Counted from the first letter of the stretch, positions 7,916 to 15,863 are shown. The stretch: 33,205 bases of DNA from Candidatus Woesearchaeota archaeon (GCA_019323525.1 JAHWHD010000032.1:1-33205); one strand, 5' to 3'. A program made the numbers and translations. The notes: a model not told the origin generated them from the letters alone.

Positions 7916-8308
7916 TTATATCATTCTTTTGATGAGATCGTTAATCTTTAATCCCCTATAACCCAACGCACCGCCTGACTTGAAAGATACCTTGATTCCT
8001 TTCCTTCCATAACCTTTCCTCGGCGGTTGTAACGCATAAACCCATTTGTTCAACTTTTTTTCGTCCTCACTTTTTATATTAGCTTTTTTGAAGCCTTTCT
8101 CTTGTAACGACTTCATGGTATCTCCATCAAGTTCGCCCCATGTGACAAAATCCTTTATCTTGTTGCACATGCCCCTATAATTATCATTATCGTCTACAAC
8201 AACACAATTATTTTTCCTGTATAATCTTAACATCATAAGAGTATCAGCAATACCTTTTTTGACTCCGCTCAACCCTCTAACTCTTATAATAGCTAATTTT
8301 CCAGTCAT
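7916..8308 (-). CDS. rpl30: Large ribosomal subunit protein uL30
   Basis: A 130-residue archaeal-type L30. The core begins with KLAIIRVRGLSGVKKGIADTL and continues with the family RLYRKNNCVVVDDNDNYRGM segment and DFVTWGELD. It is somewhat shorter than the ~155 residues common in archaea, but no core motif is missing. The ATG overlaps the S5 stop by 4 nt (ATGA), and L15 follows after 1 nt, so it is translationally embedded in the S5-L30-L15 chain. Confidence 0.95.
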   Translation of the reverse strand: MTGKLAIIRVRGLSGVKKGIADTLMMLRLYRKNNCVVVDDNDNYRGMCNKIKDFVTWGELDGDTMKSLQEKGFKKANIKSEDEKKLNKWVYALQPPRKGYGRKGIKVSFKSGGALGYRGLKINDLIKRMI

Positions 8309-9096
8309 TTTTCATCTCCACCATAGATTCCTTCTACTATCCCAAGGCACTCAACATCATTCTGCTTGATCTTTGTAACTGTTAATTGCTTTAGAGCATC
8401 CAGGCACGCCTTTATCAGGTTGACCTTTGTAGTACTCCCGGTAGTTTTTGACCAGATGTCTTCAATCCCAGCCATTCTTAGAATCTTTCCGCACTCTTTC
8501 TCAATCTTAAGCCCTGTTCCTTTTGGAGCAGGCATAATTTTTATAACAGAAGAACCACATTTTCCTGTAACTGCAAACGGAATCGTATGCGGATTACCAC
8601 ACCCGCATTCCCAAGACCCGCACCCGCGCCTGATCTTCATCATGTTAAGTTTTGCATTTCTAAATGCTTTCTCTCTTGCAGGAACAGTCTCTTTGCTCTT
8701 TCCATAACCCAATCCAATATATCCGTTCTTGTTTCCGATAATTGCACAGGTTGAGAATTTAGGTTTGTTTCCTTCGCAAGTCTTTTTTTGAGTTTGTCTG
8801 AACACTCTTCTTTGTCCGCCTCCGAACTTACCTTTTGACTGCCCAATAAGTAAAAGATCATTCTCAAGTTCAGGCATAAGCATATCAATTATCTCAGGCT
8901 CAGTTATCTTTAAACCATTATTGAGGATTTCATCAATATCAGTGATTTCTCCTTCTTTGACTTTCTTACCGAGTTTAGTCTTAGGTTTCCAGGACTCGCT
9001 TTCAAAAACATTCTTTTCATTAGCTCTCTGGCTGTTCTTTTGCTTTTCCTCAACCTTGATTTCTTGTTTTGTTTTCTCTGTCATTTCATCAGCCAT
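8305..9096 (-). CDS. rps5: Small ribosomal subunit protein uS5
   Basis: A 263-residue S5 of the small subunit, involved in decoding accuracy and mRNA entry. The double-stranded-RNA-binding-like domain contains RRVFRQTQKKTCEGNKPKFSTCAI and GYIGLGYGKSKETVPAREKA. The C-terminal domain has HTIPFAVTGKCGSSVIKIMP and the archaeal GIEDIWSKTTGST motif. The first ~45 residues form a charged extension (KTKQEIKVEEKQKNSQ). The ATG at 9096 is preferred over an in-frame GTG at 9105. It follows the L18 stop by 1 nt and has an AGGTG Shine-Dalgarno 6 nt upstream that overlaps the GTG. It overlaps L30 by ATGA. Confidence 0.96.
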   Translation of the reverse strand: MADEMTEKTKQEIKVEEKQKNSQRANEKNVFESESWKPKTKLGKKVKEGEITDIDEILNNGLKITEPEIIDMLMPELENDLLLIGQSKGKFGGGQRRVFRQTQKKTCEGNKPKFSTCAIIGNKNGYIGLGYGKSKETVPAREKAFRNAKLNMMKIRRGCGSWECGCGNPHTIPFAVTGKCGSSVIKIMPAPKGTGLKIEKECGKILRMAGIEDIWSKTTGSTTKVNLIKACLDALKQLTVTKIKQNDVECLGIVEGIYGGDEK

Positions 9097-9097
9097 T

Positions 9098-9652
9098 TTA
9101 AGCACCTATCTTCTTTTTCATTTCATCAAAATAAATTTCCATCTTTTCAGGGTCTATACCCTCTTTTAGCATTTTAGAGAACTGCTTTTCATAAGCCCCT
9201 TTGTCCTGCTTAAGTTTAGCAGCATAGTCTGCAATATGTTTTCCTCTTACCCTCTCTTCTTTAGGAAGAACCTCTTCTGAATGCGGAACTTTAATCCCAG
9301 AATCCAAAACCCCTTTCAGAACTCCGTATATGCAACTGCCTTTCACAGAACTTTGTAATCCGATGTCTAGAACTGCCTCTTTAACCTTCGCCTTTTTACC
9401 CAGAAGATACCCAACAAGATATCCTGTAACTATATTGCCTCCGTGCAGTTTCCATCCTTTCTTCTTAAGTTCGCGTGAACTTGCACAGGCAACCACTTTA
9501 TCCCCTTTAGGGTCAAACTCAACAATCTGCGCAACAATGTTTTTTAGAGATCTTCTTATGACTAGCCTTGGCTTTTTGCTTAAAAGAAGTTTAAGCCTTT
9601 TTTTATAATTGGTCTTGCCTTCACGTTTCCGTCTAAATGCTATGCCTTTCAT
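9098..9652 (-). CDS. rpl18: Large ribosomal subunit protein uL18
   Basis: A 184-residue archaeal L18 that binds 5S rRNA with L5. Diagnostic segments are FRRKREGKTNYKKRLKLLLS near the start, RLVIRRSLKNIVAQIVEFDP, and CASSRELKKKGWKLHGGNI. AVLDIGLQSSVKGSCIYGVLK follows, then GIKVPHSEEVLPKEERVRGKH. The length is normal for the archaeal form. It sits 7 nt after L19e and 1 nt before S5, the usual L19e-L18-S5 order. Confidence 0.96.
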   Translation of the reverse strand: MKGIAFRRKREGKTNYKKRLKLLLSKKPRLVIRRSLKNIVAQIVEFDPKGDKVVACASSRELKKKGWKLHGGNIVTGYLVGYLLGKKAKVKEAVLDIGLQSSVKGSCIYGVLKGVLDSGIKVPHSEEVLPKEERVRGKHIADYAAKLKQDKGAYEKQFSKMLKEGIDPEKMEIYFDEMKKKIGA

Positions 9653-9659
9653 TTTATCA

Positions 9660-10106
9660 TTATTTCATCATATTATGTTCTTTAATGTACAATTTGAGGT
9701 GTCTAAGGCTCCTAAAGAATCCGCCCTTTGCTTTTGAGTAAAGTTCCCTATACGTCGCAGCATCAATCTTGCTACGCTCTTTAAGTTCCTTTATCAATCC
9801 TCTCTGCGCCCTTATCTTGTTCATCCAAGCCTCTTTTTTAGGAAGCCTCGCAGTCTTTTTTCCTTTTCTGGTGCCAACTCCTCTTCTCTTACCCTTTCTT
9901 TTTTGTAACGCACGTTTACGCGCCCTGACTCTTGAACTTCCTTTAACTGGCTTCTTTGAAATAGCATTATCAATTATCAACGTTTTGATATCAGCTTTAG
10001 TGATTGCTTCTTTAATGTCCTCTAATCTCTCAGGGTCTAGGACTATCTTGTTCTTTGAACATTTCAGTATCTGCCCTCCTAGCCTTTTCTGGATCTTGAG
10101 TTTCAT
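9660..10106 (-). CDS. rpl19e: Large ribosomal subunit protein L19e (eL19)
   Basis: A 148-residue protein specific to archaea and eukaryotes. It has the N-terminal KLKIQKRLGGQILKCSKNKI, the basic linker GSSRVRARKRALQKRKGKRRG followed by GTRKGKKTARLP, and the long C-terminal helix containing AWMNKIRAQRGLIKEL and AATYRELYSKAKGGFFRSLR. The start codon overlaps the L32e stop (ATGA at 10103-10106), implying reinitiation. L18 follows after 7 nt. Length and motifs are normal. Confidence 0.96.
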   Translation of the reverse strand: MKLKIQKRLGGQILKCSKNKIVLDPERLEDIKEAITKADIKTLIIDNAISKKPVKGSSRVRARKRALQKRKGKRRGVGTRKGKKTARLPKKEAWMNKIRAQRGLIKELKERSKIDAATYRELYSKAKGGFFRSLRHLKLYIKEHNMMK

Positions 10107-10708
10107 TTTCTGGTCCTCAGTATTTTTTCCTCTTCTTTACGTTTCTTCTCCTGCTCAGACTTTGCTTTTTCAGCCAGCTCCTCTTCACTCATCTGTTGCT
10201 CTTCAGCAGCTGCTTCTTTTTCTTTCTCTTTAGCTTTTTTCTCAAGCTCTTTCTTTTTAGCTTCTTTTTCTTTCAATGCCTTTTCCTTGTCTTGCTTCTT
10301 TTTCGCAAATCTCTGTTCAACATCTGTTAAGTACTTTTGAGGATCTTTTATATTTAGGATTTTTAATTTTAATTGCATTGCTTTTTTAATCAAGCCAACT
10401 TTCTTTCTGACGCCTAGCCGTGACGAAAATACAACCCCTTGCCCATCTTTGATACTGGTCAATTCTAGCATATTCGATACAACCACAGGCAAAACCCCGC
10501 TTGGATCAAAACCTTCTACATCCCTAGGAGATCCATAACCTATCTTGACCTTTTTCCTATAACTTTTGAATCCTATCCTTACCTTATTGTCACTGCCTCT
10601 TGGCTTTCTCCATTTTTTTCCTAATTTAACTTTTTTGTGAGAATCTTGCCTAACAAACCTGGGTTTTTTTGATTTTATTCTTTTCCTTAACTCAAGTTTG
10701 TCTTTCAT
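10103..10708 (-). CDS. rpl32e: Large ribosomal subunit protein L32e (eL32)
   Basis: Archaeal/eukaryotic-specific large-subunit protein. Residues about 1-125 contain the full L32e core: RFVRQDSHKKVKLGKKWRKP, GSDNKVRIGFKSYRKKVKIG, then YGSPRDVEGFDPSG and GVVFSSRLGVRKKVGLIKKA. The last ~75 residues are an almost uninterrupted Lys/Glu/Ala stretch predicted to be a charged coiled coil (KEKALKEKEAKKKELEKKAK ... EEKILRTRK). That brings the protein to 201 residues against about 130-150 usual in archaea lacking extensions. It overlaps L6 and L19e by ATGA at both ends. Confidence 0.95.
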   Translation of the reverse strand: MKDKLELRKRIKSKKPRFVRQDSHKKVKLGKKWRKPRGSDNKVRIGFKSYRKKVKIGYGSPRDVEGFDPSGVLPVVVSNMLELTSIKDGQGVVFSSRLGVRKKVGLIKKAMQLKLKILNIKDPQKYLTDVEQRFAKKKQDKEKALKEKEAKKKELEKKAKEKEKEAAAEEQQMSEEELAEKAKSEQEKKRKEEEKILRTRK

Positions 10709-11247
10709 ATTTCCTTACCATCCTTATTAATGATATATATTCCGTCCTGGAACTTGTTCCGATCTCTGTCAGTTATTCTTGTTAACTGTTCGATATCAGC
10801 AGCAGTCTGCCCTGCCAGTTCCTTACTGATGCTCTCTACTTGTATAAAATCTCCATCAATTTTAACAGTGACGCCTTGCTTGATATTCACAGTCCTAGGA
10901 GTTTTCTCTCCAAGATAATTTTTTACTGATAATACGTTATTATTAATACTGACATTCATAGGGAAGTGTCCTGAGCATATCTTGAGCCTATAAACATGTC
11001 CCTCTTTAGCACCTTTAACCATGTTTTTCAAATGAGACTTGAAAGTTCCTATCATTGTTTTCTCTCTTTTGGTCGCGTTCTTTGCCTTGAACTGTACCTT
11101 CCCATCAACAAATTCAATCTTCACCTTCGGGTTTCTGAACTCTCTTGATACCTCTCCTTTTTCTCCCTTCAGCGTTACTAGAGTCCCCTCTAGCTTAACC
11201 TCAACACCTTCAGTTTCCACTTCATCCATGTACTCTTTAGCTCTCAT
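10705..11247 (-). CDS. rpl6: Large ribosomal subunit protein uL6
   Basis: A 180-residue L6 near the sarcin-ricin loop of the large subunit. Visible segments are VKLEGTLVTLKGEKGEVSRE, MIGTFKSHLKNMVKGAKEGH, VYRLKICSGHFPMNVSI, and the second domain with SISKELAGQTAADIEQLTRI and RNKFQDGIYIINK. Unlike its neighbours it has no Shine-Dalgarno before the ATG at 11247. A TTTATTAA box on the minus strand lies about 27 nt upstream, over the end of S8. L6 could therefore also be read from a leaderless internal transcript. It overlaps L32e by ATGA. Confidence 0.96.
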   Translation of the reverse strand: MRAKEYMDEVETEGVEVKLEGTLVTLKGEKGEVSREFRNPKVKIEFVDGKVQFKAKNATKREKTMIGTFKSHLKNMVKGAKEGHVYRLKICSGHFPMNVSINNNVLSVKNYLGEKTPRTVNIKQGVTVKIDGDFIQVESISKELAGQTAADIEQLTRITDRDRNKFQDGIYIINKDGKEI

Positions 11248-11270
11248 TTTGTAGTTTTGTTAAGTATGAA

Positions 11271-11279
11271 TCTTAATAA
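11271..11279 (-). promoter_or_regulatory. Possible internal TATA box before L6
   Basis: Minus-strand CATTTATTAAG spans the S8 stop and the start of the 25-nt S8-L6 gap. It is about 27 nt before an L6 ATG that lacks a Shine-Dalgarno. Position and spacing match the leaderless promoters elsewhere in the window, but the box itself is weaker than TTTATAAA. Confidence 0.3.
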
Positions 11280-11662
11280 ATGTAAGCGATTAATTTGCCT
11301 CCTATCCCTTTTTCCTTTGCCTCTATATGGCTCATGATCCCTTTTGAGGTTGAAACAACAATTATCCCAAAATCCTTTGCAGGCAGATACCTTTTCTCGA
11401 ACTTCTCAAAATCTCCTAGCTTCAAAGGATACCTTGGCTTGATAGCCCCGCAATTGTTTATCTTTCCTAACAGGTTTAGCTCGATAAATCCCCCTTTTCC
11501 ATCATCTACTTCCTTAAACTCTCCAATAAACATCTTCTCTTTTAAGAGTGTCAATATCTTCTTGAGTACATTTGACACTGGTTTAATCTTGCAGCTAACC
11601 TTTCCTACTCTCTCAGCATTAAGTATCTTTGATAATGCGTTTGCCAATGGGTCATTTAACAT
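11273..11662 (-). CDS. rps8: Small ribosomal subunit protein uS8
   Basis: A 129-residue S8 that binds the central domain of 16S rRNA. It starts MLNDPLANALSKILNAERVG and ends with the S8 signature STSKGIMSHIEAKEKGIGGK followed by LIAYIY. The archaeal NNCGAIKPRYPLK segment is in the middle. Length is typical. An AGGTGG Shine-Dalgarno precedes the ATG, and the gap from S14 is 11 nt. Confidence 0.97.
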   Translation of the reverse strand: MLNDPLANALSKILNAERVGKVSCKIKPVSNVLKKILTLLKEKMFIGEFKEVDDGKGGFIELNLLGKINNCGAIKPRYPLKLGDFEKFEKRYLPAKDFGIIVVSTSKGIMSHIEAKEKGIGGKLIAYIY

Positions 11663-11673
11663 TTTTTTCCACC

Positions 11674-11904
11674 TTAACCATACTTCTTAAATCCTATCTT
11701 TGTTGCAACCTCTCTGAAACAGTGCCTGCACAGGTCAAGACCATACTTTTCTATGTGCGCCTCAGGCCTTCCGCACCTTCTGCATTTTTTCTTGTTCTTG
11801 CCAGATGCCCTTTTTTTAGGAGCGTTATGTTTGATATACTTCTGCAGCTTTGCAGGTTTAACCTTCAGTTGCTTGAACACCTTTTCATAATTACTGTAGG
11901 TCAT
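11674..11904 (-). CDS. rps14: Small ribosomal subunit protein uS14 (zinc-binding)
   Basis: A 76-residue S14. The zinc site is complete: CRRC near residue 41 and CRHC near residue 59, separated by GRPEAHIEKYGLDL, then FREVATKIGFKKYG at the C-terminus. The N-terminal ~30 residues (YEKVFKQLKVKPAKLQKYIK) are longer than the ~54-residue archaeal form. The ATG at 11904 has a GGAGGA Shine-Dalgarno and overlaps the end of L5 by 14 nt. A shorter start inside the frame is not supported by any comparable signal. Confidence 0.95.
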   Translation of the reverse strand: MTYSNYEKVFKQLKVKPAKLQKYIKHNAPKKRASGKNKKKCRRCGRPEAHIEKYGLDLCRHCFREVATKIGFKKYG

Positions 11905-12415
11905 CTTCTTCCTCCGTTCTTATGCCGAACTTATCTTTCATGAATTTAATTGCTTCTTCTTTTGCGATACAATGATTCTTCCCGACTCTTGATTTAAGAT
12001 TCTTCCTTCTCTTGACCCTGAAACCAGGCCTCTCAAGTGTTACGCAGACCTCTAGACCCATTATGCCTATCTCAGGATCATATTTTGCATCTTTTATATC
12101 GATATACTCAGGAACGCCAAATGCAATATTTCCACTATCATCAAACTGGCTCTCATTTAGGAGAAATGTTTTAGCTTCTAAAAGCCTTTTAAGAACCTCT
12201 TCAGCATCAGTTCCTCTTAAAGTAAGCTTGCAACCTATGGGCAAGCCAGGCCTTAAACCCCACCCAGGAATCCTTTTACTTGTATAGGTCTTGATAGGCT
12301 CGATGCCGGTGATATTCTTCAATAGCTTCATCCCTTTCTCGAGCTTTTTAACATCTTTACCAGCCCCTATGTTAAGGGTGATTTTCTCTATTCTAATACT
12401 TTTCATCACATTCAT
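11891..12415 (-). CDS. rpl5: Large ribosomal subunit protein uL5
   Basis: A 174-residue L5 that anchors 5S rRNA at the central protuberance. Diagnostic stretches are RIEKITLNIGAGKDVKKLEK near the start, TSKRIPGWGLRPGLPIGCKL, GNIAFGVPEYIDI, and EIGIMGLEVCVTLERPGFRV. The ATG at 12415 overlaps the S4e stop (ATGA). An in-frame ATG three codons later, MKSIRIEK, is an alternative start. The C-terminus overlaps the S14 start by 14 nt. Confidence 0.96.
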   Translation of the reverse strand: MNVMKSIRIEKITLNIGAGKDVKKLEKGMKLLKNITGIEPIKTYTSKRIPGWGLRPGLPIGCKLTLRGTDAEEVLKRLLEAKTFLLNESQFDDSGNIAFGVPEYIDIKDAKYDPEIGIMGLEVCVTLERPGFRVKRRKNLKSRVGKNHCIAKEEAIKFMKDKFGIRTEEEDDLQ

Positions 12416-13101
12416 TTTATCTTTAATGCAGGTTTATCTTTTCCTATAACTACTGCATGTTTTTTAATCGTCTCGAACTCTACATTATCTGCAGTCTTGC
12501 AGACCAAAGCTTCGTCCTTGGTATCTATCACAGTTCCTATTACTCCGATATGCCCTCCGGAGATGAGGTAGACCAAGCAACCGTTCTCGAACTTCAGGTG
12601 TGACTCGACCTTTTGCTCAGGAACAGAGATCAACAGCGAATCGCCAACTTTATAATCATCCTTGTCCATCAGGATATTCCTTCCATCCATCAGGTTAACC
12701 TGGATTTTTCCTCTGACAACATGCTTATTAAGGATTTTACAGATTTTTAGACCCGATTCCTTGGCATCAACAGGGATTGAAGTGATCCAGCCGTTCTCGT
12801 CAAGAACAATTCTGCAGTGTTCTTTTGTTAACGGAATAGATATAACATCCATCAAACCCACAATGGTCTTTTTATCAGTCACTTTTCTTCCGTCTACCAG
12901 GACTTCTTTATGGTACAGGATTTTTTCAGTCTCCTTCGTAGTCTTTGTAATCTTCATAAGTTTCTCAAGTGCCGCATTTATAGGCATACCTAAGCGAAAC
13001 TCGTGTTTACCTGGCAACGGCCTTGTAATGAATTTAACCCCTTTTCTTTTTATAGGCCACGTTCTTGGAGTTGCCAACCTTTTTAAGTGTTGTTTCGTCA
13101 T
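12412..13101 (-). CDS. rps4e: Small ribosomal subunit protein S4e (eS4)
   Basis: A 229-residue archaeal/eukaryotic-specific protein of the small subunit. The order is an N-terminal basic part (QHLKRLATPRTWPIKRKGVK), an S4-like RNA-binding domain (ILYHKEVLVDGRKVTDKKTI, VGLMDVISI), and the central S4e region. A KOW domain near the C-terminus (SGGHIGVIGTVIDTKDEALV) completes it. Length is close to the archaeal average. It follows L24 after 1 nt and overlaps L5 by ATGA. Confidence 0.96.
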   Translation of the reverse strand: MTKQHLKRLATPRTWPIKRKGVKFITRPLPGKHEFRLGMPINAALEKLMKITKTTKETEKILYHKEVLVDGRKVTDKKTIVGLMDVISIPLTKEHCRIVLDENGWITSIPVDAKESGLKICKILNKHVVRGKIQVNLMDGRNILMDKDDYKVGDSLLISVPEQKVESHLKFENGCLVYLISGGHIGVIGTVIDTKDEALVCKTADNVEFETIKKHAVVIGKDKPALKIK

Positions 13102-13102
13102 T

Positions 13103-13453
13103 TTATTTCCTCTTAAGCCTCTTCTTATCCTCTAAATATAATTCTGTGATTAGGAGATTCGACGGATGCAATGGATAAAGCGCTTTTCCTCCGTCCTTTT
13201 TAGTTATCTCGATTCCAGCCACATACACTTTGGTTCTGCCAGCATCGACCTTTTCTACCTTCCCGCTTTTGCCTTTGAACTGTCCGACCATTACCTTTAC
13301 CTTGTCATCCTTTCTAACAGCCAAATTCCTTGTTTTGTGTTTTTGCCTAAGCTCTTTTGAAAGGTGGCAGCTCATGAATTTATTTCTAGCATGAAGCTGG
13401 CAAGTAAACCTCGACTTTCTTTGTTTGTTTGGTTTGCTGGATTTCATTTTCAT
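13103..13453 (-). CDS. rpl24: Large ribosomal subunit protein uL24
   Basis: A 116-residue archaeal L24 (L26e-like), an early assembly protein at the subunit base. It shows KQRKSRFTCQLHARNKFMSC then HLSKELRQKHKTRNL and the KOW segment VRKDDKVKVMVGQFKGKSGK, followed by VYVAGIEITKKDG. The start at 13453 (MKMKSSKPN) gives the normal N-terminus and lies 11 nt after the L14 stop. An in-frame ATG at 13447 is also possible. A longer reading from 13504 would overlap L14 by 40 nt and add a Cys-rich segment foreign to the family. Confidence 0.95.
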   Translation of the reverse strand: MKMKSSKPNKQRKSRFTCQLHARNKFMSCHLSKELRQKHKTRNLAVRKDDKVKVMVGQFKGKSGKVEKVDAGRTKVYVAGIEITKKDGGKALYPLHPSNLLITELYLEDKKRLKRK

Positions 13454-13464
13454 CTTTTCGTTAA

Positions 13465-13866
13465 TTATACAATTATACTGGCAACCTTTGCGATTGCAGG
13501 CCACCTTTCAGTAACCTCTTTTGCAATTGGCCCTTTGAATATCGTACCTTTAGGATTGCCTTTGTCATCTTTAAGTACTACAGCAGCATTATCTTCAAAC
13601 TTGATTCTTGTCCCGTCTGCTCTCTTGTACTCTTTTTTTTGCCTAACGATTACAGCAAAGACAACCTGTTTTTTCATGTCAGGTTTGCCCTTGACAACTG
13701 CAGCCTGTATAAGATCTCCAACACCTGCTGCAGGGTATCTGCCTTTAACCGTCTTGATGCCTTTGACTGCAAATAATTTGATCATTTTTGCCCCTGAATT
13801 ATCGCACGTAGGGATATGGGCTCCTGATGGCAATGCTCTTGTAACTCTTGATTTTACTGTTTTCAT
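13465..13866 (-). CDS. rpl14: Large ribosomal subunit protein uL14
   Basis: A 133-residue L14 at the subunit interface. Conserved segments are SGAHIPTCDNSGAKMIKLFA, GRYPAAGVGDLIQAAVVKGK, QVVFAVIVRQKKEYKRADGT and KGTIFKGPIAKEVTERWPAI. Length matches archaeal L14. The ATG overlaps the S17 stop by 4 nt (13863-13866), so it is probably translated by reinitiation after S17. Confidence 0.97.
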   Translation of the reverse strand: MKTVKSRVTRALPSGAHIPTCDNSGAKMIKLFAVKGIKTVKGRYPAAGVGDLIQAAVVKGKPDMKKQVVFAVIVRQKKEYKRADGTRIKFEDNAAVVLKDDKGNPKGTIFKGPIAKEVTERWPAIAKVASIIV

Positions 13867-14288
13867 TCTTTCTCAGCCTCTTCCCTATTGCGTTTCCTTT
13901 CCATCTCTTTTCGCTCTTCAACTTCGTATAATTTCTCCTTTGAAACAAATTCCTTTGACTTCCCTAATACTTGGACAATCACGAAATTCTTTGTCTTGCT
14001 GAGTGGCCTACACTGCATTATTTTTACTTCGTCTCCCTCTTTTGCACCCATGCAAGGCGGATTATGAACGCTAATCTTTGATTTTTTCTTGATATACCTT
14101 TCATACTTAGGCAGATGATGTCTTGTAACCCATTGCACAACAGCGCTTTTCTGCATCTTGCTCGACATAACAGTGCCTGTAAATGCCTGGCCGCGTAACT
14201 TAAGTTTGCCATGGAACGGACAGAACTGATCATCACACTTCTCTTTAGGCAAATCAACCTTGATTCCTATGTTCTTTGATTTTTTCAT
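13863..14288 (-). CDS. rps17: Small ribosomal subunit protein uS17
   Basis: A 141-residue archaeal S17 (S11e-like). It has the N-terminal IGIKVDLPKEKCDDQFCPFH segment with two cysteines, GQAFTGTVMSSKMQKSAVVQ, then HHLPKYERYIKKKSKISVHN and CRPLSKTKNFVIVQVLG. About 30 residues at the end are a charged helix (EVEERKEMERKRNREEAEKE). It overlaps Rpp29 upstream and L14 downstream by 4 nt each. Confidence 0.95.
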   Translation of the reverse strand: MKKSKNIGIKVDLPKEKCDDQFCPFHGKLKLRGQAFTGTVMSSKMQKSAVVQWVTRHHLPKYERYIKKKSKISVHNPPCMGAKEGDEVKIMQCRPLSKTKNFVIVQVLGKSKEFVSKEKLYEVEERKEMERKRNREEAEKE

Positions 14289-14539
14289 TTTTTTATCCTG
14301 TCTTCTGGCCGTTTAGCCAGCATCTCTCCTTCAACCCTTATCTTTTTACCTTGAAACTCAATCTCAAGAACAACATTGCTCTTGACCAGCTTCTTCTTTT
14401 GATCGTCTAAGATTGTCAATGTTGATTTTGTCTCATCAACAACCCGTCCTTTGATTCCGATGTCAGACTCGTTCTTTGAATCAACGACTTCAACTTTAAG
14501 GCCGATAAGTTCGTGCCTGACTATATCCTTGACATCCAT
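14285..14539 (-). CDS. rnp1: Ribonuclease P protein component 1 (Rpp29/POP4)
   Basis: An 84-residue protein that pairs with Rpp21 on the specificity domain of archaeal RNase P, which matures tRNA 5' ends. It contains the Sm-like barrel of the family: VRHELIGLKVEVVDSKNESD, IGIKGRVVDETKSTLTI and the closing EGEMLAKRPEDRIKK. Its place between SUI1 and S17 is the conserved archaeal location. The RNA subunit of the same enzyme is at the far end of this window (32824-33194). It overlaps S17 by 4 nt and begins 27 nt after SUI1. Confidence 0.94.
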   Translation of the reverse strand: MDVKDIVRHELIGLKVEVVDSKNESDIGIKGRVVDETKSTLTILDDQKKKLVKSNVVLEIEFQGKKIRVEGEMLAKRPEDRIKK

Positions 14540-14566
14540 TTTTCCACATTGAAATCCTTCCGAACT

Positions 14567-14875
14567 TCAACGAACTTCGATCGTCTCTGGGGCAAAACCC
14601 ATCTCGACCAATATCCTTTTAACCTGGTGCTTGTGATCGCCTTGAAGTTCAACCTTTCCTTCTTTGGTTGTCCCTCCGCAGGCAAACTTTCCTTTCAGCT
14701 TTTTTACCAGGTCTTTAAGGTCAATCTCTTTTTGGTCAATGCCTTCGATTTCAGTGTACAGCTTTCCGAACTTTTTCTTGATTGTGTATACCTTAATCGT
14801 CTGGCTTTCCTTAGCTATGGTTTCGCAAACACACAGCTCCTTGGGTAACCCGCATTGTGTACAAACTTCGGACAT
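14567..14875 (-). CDS. Translation initiation factor aIF1 (SUI1)
   Basis: A 102-residue aIF1 that binds the 30S P-site region and helps select the start codon. The N-terminal zinc-binding segment CTQCGLPKELCVC (residues 5-17) is typical of the archaeal SUI1 subset. The SUI1 core shows YTIKKKFGKLYTEIEGID and KLKGKFACGGTTKEGKVELQ, then GDHKHQVKRILVEMGF. The start codon shares a base with the L29 stop (TAATG at 14873-14877), so it is likely coupled to L29. Confidence 0.95.
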   Translation of the reverse strand: MSEVCTQCGLPKELCVCETIAKESQTIKVYTIKKKFGKLYTEIEGIDQKEIDLKDLVKKLKGKFACGGTTKEGKVELQGDHKHQVKRILVEMGFAPETIEVR

Positions 14876-15075
14876 TATGCCTCCTCGTTTTTTAATATGG
14901 TGATTATCCTGGCGATAGTTTTCTTCATCGCTTTTATCTGCCCTGGATTTTTCGGAACAGTACCTGTCGCAACCTGGGCATTCTCTTTGATAAGCTCTTT
15001 CTTAAGCTCATCCATTTTGCTAAGCAAGTCTTGCTTCGTCATTCCTGCAAGCTCCTTCTTCTTAGGCATTCCCAT
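14875..15075 (-). CDS. rpl29: Large ribosomal subunit protein uL29
   Basis: A 66-residue helical hairpin protein near the polypeptide exit tunnel. Its core is ELAGMTKQDLLSKMDELKKE followed by VPKNPGQIKAMKKTIARIIT. The ATG at 15075 overlaps the S3 stop (TAATG). A second in-frame ATG at 15069 would give the more usual MPKKKELAG start and is equally placed relative to the GAGGAA Shine-Dalgarno. Position between S3 and SUI1 is standard for archaea. Confidence 0.93.
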   Translation of the reverse strand: MGMPKKKELAGMTKQDLLSKMDELKKELIKENAQVATGTVPKNPGQIKAMKKTIARIITILKNEEA

Positions 15076-15863
15076 TATTCCTCGACTCCTGAATCTCCTG
15101 CATCCTCAGATTCTTCTTCGGTTTCTTCTCCAGCCTTCTCTTCAGTTCTGGGTTCTTCCTCACCCACTTCGGCTTCTTTTTCTTTCTTCCCCTTTTTAGT
15201 TTTCTTAGGCTTTTTTTCACTCTTCTCTTTCTTTTTAGGCTGTTTTTTAACCTCTTCAACTTCAGGAGTCTCTATGATTTTGATATCATCTGGAAGTTCC
15301 AGACCTGGCGGCATTATGCTGACTTTTATACCGATTGTGCCGGTCTTTAGCTGCGCGCTTGCATACGCGACATCAACACCAACTACAGCAACATCCCCGC
15401 TTTTCTTAAGATAACCTTGATAAAATCTCCAGGTCTTTGCTCTTGCACTAGGTATTTTTCCTGAGATAAGTATTTCAACACCCTTAGCACCTGCACCCAT
15501 AACATCGCTCATAACCTTATGGCCTATGCCCTTGAACCTGGCAGAACCAAATCTTTCAAGGGAGTTAGCAATCCTCTCAGCAACAATCTGTGCATCAAGA
15601 TTTATGTTTTGTACTTCAGCAATTTCGATTTGAGGATTCTCTAAACCAAATATTCTTTTCAGGTCAACAGTCAACTTTTTAATGCTCTGCCCTTTTCTTC
15701 CGACAATCAGCCCAGGCCTTGATGCATAGATTATGATCTTCTCGCCCAATGGAGTTCTCTGCATCTTTGTATGGCTGTGCCCCGCATTCTTCAGACTATT
15801 CGTGATATACTCTTGAATCTGATATTCCTTCATATTTTGCGCAACAAACTTTCTCTCAATCAA
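15075..15863 (-). CDS. rps3: Small ribosomal subunit protein uS3, TTG start
   Basis: A 262-residue S3 at the mRNA entry channel. KH domain: EYQIQEYITNSLKNAGHSHT and IIYASRPGLIVGRKGQSIKK. C-terminal domain: ERFGSARFKGIGHKVMSDVM, GAGAKGVEILISGKI and WRFYQGYLKKSGD. The final ~65 residues are a Lys-rich then acidic tail. No ATG gives a sensible start. TTG at 15863 yields MIERKFVAQN, the normal S3 N-terminus, and lies 5 nt after a perfect AGGAGGTGA Shine-Dalgarno (15869-15877). The TTG is in the stem, and the core of the Shine-Dalgarno in the loop, of a perfect hairpin, suggesting control of translation. The frame happens to stay open upstream to 15920. Confidence 0.95.
   Translation of the reverse strand: MIERKFVAQNMKEYQIQEYITNSLKNAGHSHTKMQRTPLGEKIIIYASRPGLIVGRKGQSIKKLTVDLKRIFGLENPQIEIAEVQNINLDAQIVAERIANSLERFGSARFKGIGHKVMSDVMGAGAKGVEILISGKIPSARAKTWRFYQGYLKKSGDVAVVGVDVAYASAQLKTGTIGIKVSIMPPGLELPDDIKIIETPEVEEVKKQPKKKEKSEKKPKKTKKGKKEKEAEVGEEEPRTEEKAGEETEEESEDAGDSGVEE

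Noticed and set aside
13454..13504. Cys-containing N-terminal extension of L24
   Set aside because: It overlaps L14 and is foreign to the family. The ATG at 13453 is 11 nt after the L14 stop.
13364..14002. Open frame of 212 codons antisense to L24-L14-S17
   Set aside because: It crosses three well-conserved ribosomal genes on the other strand and has no family resemblance.
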